The position numbers and the translations under genes were made by a program. A stretch of DNA of 42,618 nt, taken from the NCBI GenBank assembly GCA_945863035.1, contig CAMAZH010000020.1:1-42618 (forward strand), in the 5' to 3' direction. Below the pieces are notes generated by a model that was not told where the DNA came from, did no database searches, and was given only the letters and a program-made list of their open reading frames with translations. Origin of the DNA: Chitinophaga pinensis. GTDB taxonomy: Bacteria; Bacteroidota; Bacteroidia; Bacteroidales; GCA-2748055. Positions within the stretch are counted from its first letter, which is position 1. Every line of letters starts with the position of its first letter. Shown piece by piece: positions 1 through 7,353 of the stretch.

Positions 1-1
1 A

Positions 2-26
2 CGACCAAACCTGTCAGGTTTGGTCG
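2..26. repeat. Near-perfect palindrome at the window edge
   Basis: Two 12-base arms (CGACCAAACCTG and its exact complement) are separated by one base. There is no T-tract on either side. It looks like one of the short dispersed intergenic palindromes of Bacteroidota genomes, but only one copy lies in this window. Confidence 0.6.
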
Positions 27-33
27 CAATCCT

Positions 34-318
34 CAAAGAGAATTCGGAATCCGCTTCCTCCCAAAATCCAAAAAAAAACTTTGCGCCTTAGCGTGAAATA
101 AAAAAAGGTTTCGCGCTATCCCGATTGCATCGGGACGCAAAGAGAATTCAGAATCCGCTTCCTCCCAAAATCCAAAAAAAAAACTTTGTGCCTTAGCGTG
201 AAATAAAAAAAGGTTTCGCGCTATCCCGATTGCATCGGGACGCAAAGAGAATTCGGAATCCGCTTCCTCCCAAAATCCAAAAAAAAACTTTGCGCCTAAG
301 CGTGAAATAAAAAAATCA
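34..318. repeat. Tandem repeat, 104-105 bp unit, about 2.7 copies
   Basis: Units start at 34, 138 and 243. Each begins CAAAGAGAATTC, passes an A-rich tract and the phrase TTGCGCCTTAGCGTG, and carries a small hairpin (TCCCGAT and ATCGGGA around TGC) near its end. Copies differ at only a few positions and in A-tract length, so the duplication is recent or homogenised. A 97-codon minus-strand frame crosses the array only because the unit lacks stops. The third copy is cut short just before the terminator of the next gene. Confidence 0.85.
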
Positions 319-326
319 TGAAGCAT

Positions 327-361
327 AAAAAAAGGCCGCCTCGAAAGAAGCGGCCTTTTTA
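327..361 (-). terminator. Rho-independent terminator
   Basis: Read on the minus strand this is an AAGGCCGC/GCGGCCTT stem with a 10-base loop, followed by a run of seven T. It lies 17 bases after the stop codon of the 378-2393 gene and ends that transcript before the tandem repeat array. Confidence 0.85.
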
Positions 362-377
362 ATAAAATCAGGGAATA

Positions 378-2393
378 CTATTTCATAAACTTCACAACCG
401 TGTCGTTCGCTTTTACAAAATACAATCCTTTTGCGTAGCGGCTAACATCAAATTTATGCTGTGTTCCGTTAACGATTACTTCTTCCATTTTCTTACCAAC
501 GCTGTTGTAGATAGCTACTTTTGCATTATTTGCAGTAAGAACAACTGTAAGCTCATTAACAGCAGGGTTAGGATAAACCTTAACTGCCTTGATACTGTTC
601 TGAGCTACTCCAACCTGTCCTGAAAGGGTAATTTCCATCATGCCTTTAATGCCACTGTCATCTTTAGCAGTTGCAACAACGGATACAGTACCGTTCTTTT
701 CTGCTGTAAGAAGACCTGCTGCATCAATTGTAGCCTTTCCTGTGCCGTTAACAACACTCCATCTGACGGTAGTGTATAAAGCATCTGCAGGAAGAACTGC
801 TGCGCTCATCTGAAGCGTGCCATCATCTGTTGAAATGGTAGTAACATCACCTGCACTGGTAACAGTGATCTCGGTAACTGCAGCATATTCTGAGATTAGA
901 GCAATATCCTCCAAACTAACAAGGTAGATACTGTCCAGATAAACATACTCAGTGCTTTGAGCAAACATGAATTGAACTTTTTGAACCGTGGTTTCAACAA
1001 TCTGATCAAATTTAACGTTGAAAACAAACCAGGTAGGTTCTGTTGTCAGGTTAAACTCCCATTCTGAACGACCGCCCACTGATTCAACATCACTGGAAAC
1101 ACCATAACGATTATGCTTGTTTGCTTCTATATCCTCAAAGTCTACAGCTCCAATCCTGTCGGCCTCTGCCCAAGCTTTAAACTTGAACTCATAGTCAACG
1201 TTAGGAAGAGCGGTTAAGTTGGATTGGTTATATTGATACTGCCACTGAGCCAAATCAGGCATAACAGTATCAGGTGTACAAACAGCAACGCCATCAACTA
1301 TCTGGGGCATTGGGGCATTCTTGTTGCCTCCCCAGCCTCCCCAAAGGTTAGCTGTTCCGCCTGCAGTTACTTCATCGAAGTATGGGTTTTTAATGATGTT
1401 AATCTCTCCCAGGGAAATTAATTGTCCAGTGATGGTAACCGTAACGGAAGCGTCAACGTACGAACCATCTGTAGCCGAAGCTGTAACCGTTACTTCACCG
1501 TCCATCAAAGCGGATAAAACACCAGTTGAGCTGATAGTTGCTCTACCTGTATTGTTTTCAACTTTCCAGTTTAATGATTTGTTGGTTGCATCCAAAGGTA
1601 GAACCTCAGCTGCAATTTGAAGTGTGCCGTTGTTTTCGGTAATAGTTCCGCCGGTGAGGTTGATGGTTTCAACATCTGTACCCGCTTCAGCACCTAAAAA
1701 GGTAATGATACCAGCCTCGTCCATGTTGCTATAACTCTCGTTAATACCGCCGATATTTGCCCATACGGCGCGCTGACGAGTTGGAGTCGGAGCATCCCTG
1801 TCAATGACAGTAACGTCGAAACCAATATTTCCTTGCAAGTCAATTCCCACACCGTCTTTGTCTTTAAGAAGGGAAAAAGGAATAAAATACTCGCCAATGT
1901 AAGTTGGCTCCTCAACCATAAAGGCATAAATAACGCCATTGGTCTCGGTAATAGGAGTACCGTCATTCTTTCCATCGGTAAAACCGGGAGCAATCTGGTA
2001 GTGACCGGCATTTCCGCCTGAACCGATACCATCTACCAGAACATAATTCACGTCAAAATAAATTTCCGGTTTGTCATATTCCCAGTTGTTTCCGGCTGGA
2101 GTAACAGCATAGTTGGGATAAAAAACATCATCGGCTACTTTAATAAGAATATAAAAACCTTCCAGTGTCCATAAGGCTTGCCAGGTGGTTTCGCCTATCT
2201 CGCCAATGGTTACGGCTTCAGTCTTATAAGCTTTGTCAATGTCGTAAACATTGGCATCAGCCCATACTTCATCAACCACACCGTCAATCACGGGAGCAGT
2301 GGTGGCTTTAACAATCTCGCCTGAGGGTTGCTGTGCGAATGCGCCAAGGGAAAATGTAGCGCATAGTAAAAGAGTAAAGATCTTTTGTCTCAT
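378..2393 (-). CDS. Secreted carbohydrate-binding protein with T9SS sorting domain
   Basis: 671 residues. A Sec signal peptide (residues 1-21, cleaved after AFA) leads into a CBM9/DOMON-like beta-sandwich (about 25-230; it begins with the family's typical APVIDGVVDEVW). Two bacterial Ig-like (BIG2) domains follow, at about 240-325 and 505-595, separated by a second jelly-roll region (about 330-500) resembling CBM4/9 modules. The C-terminus (about 600-671, with VYPNPAVNELTV and ending VVKFMK) is a type A sorting domain for the type IX secretion system. The protein should therefore cross the outer membrane and be anchored or released at the surface. No catalytic domain is visible, so it probably binds polysaccharide or serves as an adhesin or scaffold. 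The ligand cannot be told. It is a lone minus-strand gene with its own terminator. Confidence 0.88.
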   Translation of the reverse strand: MRQKIFTLLLCATFSLGAFAQQPSGEIVKATTAPVIDGVVDEVWADANVYDIDKAYKTEAVTIGEIGETTWQALWTLEGFYILIKVADDVFYPNYAVTPAGNNWEYDKPEIYFDVNYVLVDGIGSGGNAGHYQIAPGFTDGKNDGTPITETNGVIYAFMVEEPTYIGEYFIPFSLLKDKDGVGIDLQGNIGFDVTVIDRDAPTPTRQRAVWANIGGINESYSNMDEAGIITFLGAEAGTDVETINLTGGTITENNGTLQIAAEVLPLDATNKSLNWKVENNTGRATISSTGVLSALMDGEVTVTASATDGSYVDASVTVTITGQLISLGEINIIKNPYFDEVTAGGTANLWGGWGGNKNAPMPQIVDGVAVCTPDTVMPDLAQWQYQYNQSNLTALPNVDYEFKFKAWAEADRIGAVDFEDIEANKHNRYGVSSDVESVGGRSEWEFNLTTEPTWFVFNVKFDQIVETTVQKVQFMFAQSTEYVYLDSIYLVSLEDIALISEYAAVTEITVTSAGDVTTISTDDGTLQMSAAVLPADALYTTVRWSVVNGTGKATIDAAGLLTAEKNGTVSVVATAKDDSGIKGMMEITLSGQVGVAQNSIKAVKVYPNPAVNELTVVLTANNAKVAIYNSVGKKMEEVIVNGTQHKFDVSRYAKGLYFVKANDTVVKFMK

Positions 2394-2605
2394 AATTCTT
2401 GTTTTTAGTTAGTAAATGTGATAGAATAGATGTGTAAATATAACACTAATTTAATAATGCGTATATTTTTATTTGAATAATTGAGAACTGATTTAATTTT
2501 TTTTTCAACATAGCATGCTGAGTATTTTAGTAATTGCCAATTAGTCAGTTGAATGAAACAATTTCGGAATCGAGTTTGGGCTGTGAAAAAGACAATGTTT
2601 TTTAA

Positions 2606-3423
2606 TTAGCAGGCGGTTGTCTGGAATACCGTAATGGAGTCGCCTGCCATGGAAAAGTGAATGTTTGAGGAATCTTTGAGTACCTTCAACACCATGGGTA
2701 ATTCTTCGTTATCGAAGCCGAGGCTTACCCTTTAGATGCCCGTATCTTGATTTTCAAGGCTGAAATGCTTATGATAAGTTGTGGAAAGGACTTTGAGCAC
2801 CTCGATCAGCGGACTATCGACGAAGGTGTACTTCCCTGTTTTCCATACAAGGAAATTCGGATTTCCCCTGTTGCTTTATCAAAAACGGCACTTTCGTTCG
2901 CGAAAACAGATTTTTCCTTTTTCCGGTCGGAGCCTGGGTACATCGCAATTTTGCCTGATTTCACTGTCACTTCTATTTCCGGGGAGTTTCGTTCTGCCCT
3001 TATATTGAAGGATGTGCCCAATACCCGGAGGCTCAGCTTGTCGGCACGGAGAATAAAAGGAAGCAGGGTGTCCTCTCGTATCTGGAAAAATCCTTCTCCC
3101 GAAAAGCTGACAAGTCGGGCCGACGATGAGAACTTTTTTGGATAGTTTATTTCGGCACCCGTATTTAAAGTTGCCACCGATCCGTCGGGTAGCACAACCC
3201 GTTCTTTACCCGTTTGGGCAATGACCGTGATGCTGGCTGATTTTCTGTTGATGTGATTGATGCCGTACCCGACAATAAGCGCAATAGAGATCAGGGCTGC
3301 CATCTTGTAAAACGACCCGAAAAACTTTGGTCCGGCCAGGAAGTTCCCTAATGCGTTTGTCTTTTCCGGGGGATTCGCATCGGAATCCTGGTGTATGGGA
3401 TTTTGTTCGTTGTTGTTTGGCAT
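2606..3423 (-). pseudogene. fecR-like anti-sigma factor, frameshifted and interrupted
   Basis: The first 205 codons (3423-2806) encode a transmembrane segment (about 40-58) and the FecR domain, with VVLPDGSVATLNTGAEINYP and the VLGTSFNIRA motif. After AVFDKATGEIR the frame is lost near 2845-2875. The family's C-terminal DUF4974 domain continues in another minus frame, with KTGKYTFVDSPLIEVLKVLS and then SLGFDNEELPMVLKVLKDSS. That frame carries an in-frame TAA at 2732-2734 and ends at 2606. The usual cytoplasmic N-terminal part, sigma-factor partner and TonB receptor are all absent. Two independent lesions plus missing partners indicate a decayed gene. The first segment could still be translated as a truncated protein. 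Confidence 0.82.
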
Positions 3424-3437
3424 TTTTTTTCGAGGGA

Positions 3438-4142
3438 TTATAAATCCATCTCTTTCACGAAATACTTGAACAGGCTTTGCAGCATTTTCTTGTTGGAGGC
3501 TTCGTATTTGCTGTAGTTTGCAAGCATCTCCCGGGCCGACATCACAAATTGGCCTTCACCAAGGTCTGATTTGCAGAAATGAGCAAGATCTTCGATCGAT
3601 GGTTTTAGCATTTCCAGATGAAACTGAATGCCCAGAACATTTGATTCGTAGAGAAAAGCCTGATTTTCGGTAGCCTCCGAGCTGTAAAGTTGCACCGCAT
3701 TTTTTGGCAGATCGAAGGTTTCTCCGTGCCAGTGGAACACGGTGGCGATGTCGGGGAGAAACTGCAGCGGTGGATTACCCACTCCGGGCATTGCGCGGCT
3801 TACCGGAAACCATCCGATTTCCCTCTCCTTGTTTTTGTAAACCCGGGCACCCAAAACATCAGCGATAAGCTGAGACCCCAGGCAAAAGCCGAAAACCACC
3901 TTGTCACTTTTAATGGCCTCCTCAATGGCTTTTTTTTCTTCGGTCAGCCACGGGAAACTCGTTTCCTCGTGGATATTCATAGGCCCGCCCATAACCACAA
4001 GCATGTCGTAATCGGTAGGGGGAACCGGCATTTCGCCTTCATCGAAGCGGCAAATATGGAGGTCGTAAGAGTTTGCTTCTGCCAATTCTTCGATATAGGC
4101 TGGGCCTTCAAATGAAACATGCTGGAATACCTGGATAATCAT
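3438..4142 (-). CDS. Class-I glutamine amidotransferase-like protein
   Basis: 234 residues, the usual length for stand-alone GMP-synthase-like class-I amidotransferases. The nucleophile elbow GFCLGSQ places Cys87. The QFHLE motif places His175 and Glu177, completing the Cys-His-Glu triad. MGGPMNIHEE (51-60) is the conserved oxyanion-hole region. Such proteins hydrolyse glutamine or a gamma-glutamyl amide in the cytoplasm, but without a synthetase partner here the acceptor is unknown. It lies 14 bases upstream of the broken fecR-like gene on the same strand. That spacing suggests co-transcription but probably no functional link. Confidence 0.85.
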   Translation of the reverse strand: MIIQVFQHVSFEGPAYIEELAEANSYDLHICRFDEGEMPVPPTDYDMLVVMGGPMNIHEETSFPWLTEEKKAIEEAIKSDKVVFGFCLGSQLIADVLGARVYKNKEREIGWFPVSRAMPGVGNPPLQFLPDIATVFHWHGETFDLPKNAVQLYSSEATENQAFLYESNVLGIQFHLEMLKPSIEDLAHFCKSDLGEGQFVMSAREMLANYSKYEASNKKMLQSLFKYFVKEMDL

Positions 4143-4225
4143 AAAATGAAATTAAGGGCTAAAAATACGAATAAATCCCAATTGTCATTCTGTAATAATT
4201 TTAATTCTATAGGTAAAGGAGTTTG

Positions 4226-4240
4226 TCCGCCTTAGGCGGA
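4226..4240. repeat. Short hairpin in the intergenic region
   Basis: TCCGCC-TTA-GGCGGA is a perfect 6-bp stem with a 3-base loop and no T-tract. It sits in the 231-base gap between the amidotransferase and the barrel gene. I see nothing else interpretable in this gap. Confidence 0.4.
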
Positions 4241-4373
4241 GAATCATATACGAAATTGCCAGAGATTATTCACTGAGTTTTAGTTTTCTTGTTTTCACTG
4301 CCCATAGCAGTGCAAGCCAGGAGTATGCTTCGCTTGTGTTTAGGAGGTGGCTGTCGAACCTACTTATGATGGA

Positions 4374-5252
4374 CTACTTCTTGTTCAGATCAAACATATA
4401 CGAAACGCTTAACCCAAACCACGAAACCGGATCTATTTTTGGCTCAAGACCTAACGCACGGGGAAAATCGATGTAATAGCCGGCCTCAAGGTCAAATCCT
4501 CCTAATGACAATGTCATGGGGAAGGCAAGTTCGGTGTTCATCAAGCCGAATTCTTCGGACGAGCGATTTAGAAAACTGAGGAAATCCACCCCAAACTGTC
4601 CGTAAATAGCTGTCTGATAGCCGAAATAAACCGATACCTCCGGTTCGAAACTCAGTTTGTTGGAATATCCGAATTTAAAAAGGTTAAAACTCCCCCAGGT
4701 GCTGAGGTCAAATTGCGTACTGAAGTCGTCGCCAAAAAGAAAGGCTGTGTTGGCCGATGCGCCGAAATGTTTTTTGGTGAACGATGCGCCCAGAGTCAGG
4801 CTCGAATTGAATGCGCTCGCTTCCACCGAATCAATATCCTCGAAAAAATAGCGGGAATAGGAGGCCCTGATACTCAAGGGCTCTGCATTCTTGAATTTGT
4901 GGAAATATCCCGCGGTAAGAATCGTAGTGTTATATTTAGGTGTAAATCCGCTGTAAGCCACACCGGCTATTCCCAAATTAAATCCCGAAGAGTGAAAGTA
5001 ATGAATCTGACCGGTAAGATCGAATTGATCGGTCCCAACGCTTCTTCCCGCATAAAGACTTTTGCTGGCGTAATTCAGGCGGGTGTAGAGATACTGGTAA
5101 TTGTGATCCTCATAAAGAAACTGAAGGAGATCCTCGTCCTCAAAGAGAATGGCGTCAAGAATGGAGTCCAGCTTGCTTTCCTGCTCCTGTGAAAAGGCAA
5201 ATTTCCCTGACAGCAGGGAAAATGCAAGGAGTAGTATGATTAGTTTTTTCAT
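4374..5252 (-). CDS. Outer-membrane beta-barrel-like protein, function unknown
   Basis: 292 residues with a clear Sec signal (MKKLIILLLAFSLLSGKFAF, cleaved before QEQ). From residue 50 on, the sequence alternates aromatic/hydrophobic and polar residues in 8-12-residue strands with repeated G-Y/F-x-G patterns. The last strand reads WFGLSVSYMFDLN, close to the end. This is the pattern of an outer-membrane barrel with roughly 12-14 strands. A short acidic linker (residues 28-48) precedes the barrel. I do not recognise a named family. The downstream neighbour on this strand is the amidotransferase, 231 bases away. Confidence 0.65.
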   Translation of the reverse strand: MKKLIILLLAFSLLSGKFAFSQEQESKLDSILDAILFEDEDLLQFLYEDHNYQYLYTRLNYASKSLYAGRSVGTDQFDLTGQIHYFHSSGFNLGIAGVAYSGFTPKYNTTILTAGYFHKFKNAEPLSIRASYSRYFFEDIDSVEASAFNSSLTLGASFTKKHFGASANTAFLFGDDFSTQFDLSTWGSFNLFKFGYSNKLSFEPEVSVYFGYQTAIYGQFGVDFLSFLNRSSEEFGLMNTELAFPMTLSLGGFDLEAGYYIDFPRALGLEPKIDPVSWFGLSVSYMFDLNKK

Positions 5253-5300
5253 TCGATATCTGTAATTGAATGTCTTTGTTATAAAACAACAAAATTGTTT

Positions 5301-5759
5301 TTACCTTCTTAAGCGGCGAGGCAGGCGCTTGAGCCCGGGACGCGTATCGAGAGTTTCCATCCTGTTGAAATAGGCTTTTTTCATAAATTGCTTTTGTTGC
5401 ATGGTCAAGGTACTTCTAAACTGCTGCCGCTGCATTAACCTCATTTGTTGGTTTTCGCCAAGAATATGCTTTTGCTGGGCATTAAGTGTAGCCTTCAGAT
5501 TGGCCCTTTTTTGTTCTATCGACAGGGCACTGTTCTCCAGCATTTCTATTTGCTCCTTCGATAAACTGGCCTTGAATGCCTTTCGGGTTTCGGCTATGGA
5601 TGATCGGTTTGCCTCCAGAAGCGATTTCTGCTCAGCGGTAAGATTGGCCTTGATCTGCTCCCGTTTCGAAATCCCGGGATGCACCTGCGCATAGGTAAAC
5701 CCTGCACTGACAGAGATTATCCAAAGAATTGCCGTAAGTATTTTATAGCGGTATTGCAT
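5301..5759 (-). CDS. Periplasmic Spy/CpxP-like LTxxQ repeat protein
   Basis: 152 residues with a signal peptide (about 1-24). The mature part is almost wholly helical, basic and rich in Gln, Lys and Arg. It carries LTxxQ-type motifs at roughly 31-residue spacing: LTAEQ, LSKEQ, LNAQQ and LTMQQ. This motif defines the Spy/CpxP family of periplasmic chaperones or stress sensors. The tail (RPGLKRLPRRLRR) is strongly basic, which is unusual for the family. It ends 48 bases before the start of the barrel-like protein on the same strand, so the two may be co-transcribed and the chaperone may serve the barrel; this is inference. Confidence 0.65.
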   Translation of the reverse strand: MQYRYKILTAILWIISVSAGFTYAQVHPGISKREQIKANLTAEQKSLLEANRSSIAETRKAFKASLSKEQIEMLENSALSIEQKRANLKATLNAQQKHILGENQQMRLMQRQQFRSTLTMQQKQFMKKAYFNRMETLDTRPGLKRLPRRLRR

Positions 5760-5817
5760 TTCCTTAATTTTAGTTCACTGTTTTGACGCCTGCAACTAAG
5801 AAAGGTTTAAAACATGT

Positions 5818-5825
5818 CAAAAATA
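5818..5825 (-). promoter_or_regulatory. Candidate -7 box (TATTTTTG) for the LTxxQ protein
   Basis: It matches the Bacteroidota TAnnTTTG consensus, 58 bases upstream of the start codon on the minus strand. A TTTTG lies about 24 bases further upstream, somewhat beyond the best spacing. Confidence 0.4.
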
Positions 5826-5887
5826 GTACATTTAATCTTTGTTGTCGGGCAAAATCTCAAATTGTTTGCTTTTTCAAGCTGTTTCTA

Positions 5888-5975
5888 CTTTGACAGATTG
5901 GTACTTTGGTTGATTTTTCTGCCCGCTTACCCCAGCCTAAAGGGAGCAGGCTGAAAAATCATCAACATATTTTTT
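5888..5975. repeat. Dispersed imperfect inverted repeat, copy A
   Basis: It begins CTTTGACAG, continues with TTGATTTTTCTGCC and CCCCAGCC, and closes with GGGAGCAGGCTGAAAAATC. The two ends fold back on each other imperfectly. The same landmarks in the same order recur at 17298-17420. It occupies most of the 356-base gap before the mutarotase gene and holds no convincing ORF. Confidence 0.5.
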
Positions 5976-6115
5976 GCCCAAAATCCACATAGTGAACCTT
6001 TCTGGCTTTGGAAGATCATTTTTTTGATACCCCCGAAAATAAAAATGTTTTTAAATCGTGCGAAATCTGAGCAGTTTTGCCTAGTTTTAGGTTTTAAAAC
6101 CAAATAAAACATTTT

Positions 6116-7270
6116 ATGAAACGAATTTTCATTTTTCTTCTTGCTGCAAGCACTGTTGCGGGGTTCAACTCCTGCAAAACCACTCCCGGAAACAACGATA
6201 ATCCTGTAAATGCACTGTTACTTTCGAGCGATAGCTTTGACACGATCGTCGACGGTCGACAAATCGAATTGTATACCCTTCAAAATCCAGGCGGTATTGC
6301 CGTTCAACTCACAAACTATGGGGCTTCCATCGTTTCGGTAATTACTCCCGATAAGGATGGGGTCTATGCAGACATTACCCTTGGCTACAATAACATCAGT
6401 GGGTACCTTACCGACAACATGAATCTGGGTTGTATCGTTGGCCCTTTTGCAAACCGCATAAACAAAGGTTTGTTTTCAATCGACGGTGTGGCTTATCAGC
6501 TAGAGCAAAACGATGGTGAGAATTCCCTGCATTCAGGGAAAAACGCTTTCTCGAAAAAAGTCTGGACTTCCAGTCAGGATGGAAATACTGTAACCATGGT
6601 GTACGAAGCTGCTGATATGGAAGCAGGATTCCCCGGAAATATTAAAGCAACAGCCGTTTACATCCTAACACCTGAAAACCGGCTCGAGCTCAGAATTACT
6701 GCGGTAAGCGACAAGAAAACGGTAATCAACCTTACCAATCATGCTTATTTTAATTTGAGCGGGGAAGGAAGTGGTTCGATTCTGGAGCATCAGATCATGA
6801 TTTTGGCCGATGCCATTACTCCGGTCGATTCTACCCTTATTCCAACCGGCGTGTTTATGCCCGTTGAAAACACCCCTTTCGACCTCAGAAACCCGGTGGC
6901 AATAGCTGAAGGAATTAACAAGACCGAAGATCAGCAGATCGTGTTTGGCAAAGGTTTTGACCATAACTGGGTTTTGGTTAACAAAACCGGCGCATTGGCT
7001 CTCGCAGCAAGACTCACCGATCCTGTTTCCAAACGTTTTCTCGAACTGTCCACAAACCAGCCGGGACTTCAGTTTTACAGTGGAAATTTCATGAACGGAA
7101 CCGTAGTTGGCAAATCCGGAAAAATTTACAACTTCAGGAATGCACTGGCTATGGAACCTCAGTTCTTTCCCGATTCACCAAACCAGCCTGAGTTCCCTTC
7201 TGTAATCCTTGAGCCCGGTCAGACTTATGAGCACATTGCTGTTTATGGGTTTGGTGTTGATGAGCAGTAG
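6116..7270 (+). CDS. Aldose 1-epimerase (galactose mutarotase), lipoprotein
   Basis: 384 residues, close to the usual 340-400 for GalM. Residues 1-20 are a lipoprotein signal with lipobox GFNSC (Cys20), so the enzyme is probably anchored in the periplasm, where it interconverts alpha and beta anomers of imported sugars. Family motifs present are TNYGASIVS near residue 67, GPFANRINKG with the substrate Arg, the catalytic His in NLTNHAYFNL, and the catalytic Glu in ALAMEPQFFPDSPN near the C-terminus. Lipoprotein mutarotases are common in Bacteroidota polysaccharide use, but no transporter or glycosidase lies beside it. A GGTTTTAAAACC palindrome (6090-6101) sits just before the start and could be an operator. 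Confidence 0.93.
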   Translation: MKRIFIFLLAASTVAGFNSCKTTPGNNDNPVNALLLSSDSFDTIVDGRQIELYTLQNPGGIAVQLTNYGASIVSVITPDKDGVYADITLGYNNISGYLTDNMNLGCIVGPFANRINKGLFSIDGVAYQLEQNDGENSLHSGKNAFSKKVWTSSQDGNTVTMVYEAADMEAGFPGNIKATAVYILTPENRLELRITAVSDKKTVINLTNHAYFNLSGEGSGSILEHQIMILADAITPVDSTLIPTGVFMPVENTPFDLRNPVAIAEGINKTEDQQIVFGKGFDHNWVLVNKTGALALAARLTDPVSKRFLELSTNQPGLQFYSGNFMNGTVVGKSGKIYNFRNALAMEPQFFPDSPNQPEFPSVILEPGQTYEHIAVYGFGVDEQ

Positions 7271-7290
7271 GAATCTTGTAAATAATCCGT

Positions 7291-7324
7291 CTTTTAATTA
7301 TGGCGAATTCGCCATAATTAAAAG
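7291..7324. repeat. Perfect 34-bp palindrome between mutarotase and subtilase
   Basis: Arms of 17 bases (CTTTTAATTATGGCGAA and its exact complement) meet with no spacer. Because the arms begin with CTTTTAATT, transcripts in either direction would give a GGCGAAUUCGCC hairpin flanked by A/U. This could act as a weak bidirectional terminator. It might also be a protein-binding site or a dispersed palindrome. Confidence 0.7.
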
Positions 7325-7353
7325 CTTAGTAACACAATCAAATAGCAAGCCAT

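Noticed and set aside
1-318. CRISPR array
   Set aside because: The units are about 104-105 bp, directly adjacent, and lack unique spacers.
33-326. 97-codon minus-strand ORF with internal repeats
   Set aside because: It is simply the translation of the 104-105 bp tandem repeat array. It has no signal, start context or family match.
2747-3145. Plus-strand ORF of 132 codons
   Set aside because: It is a shadow of the broken fecR-like gene, whose protein on the minus strand has clear family motifs.
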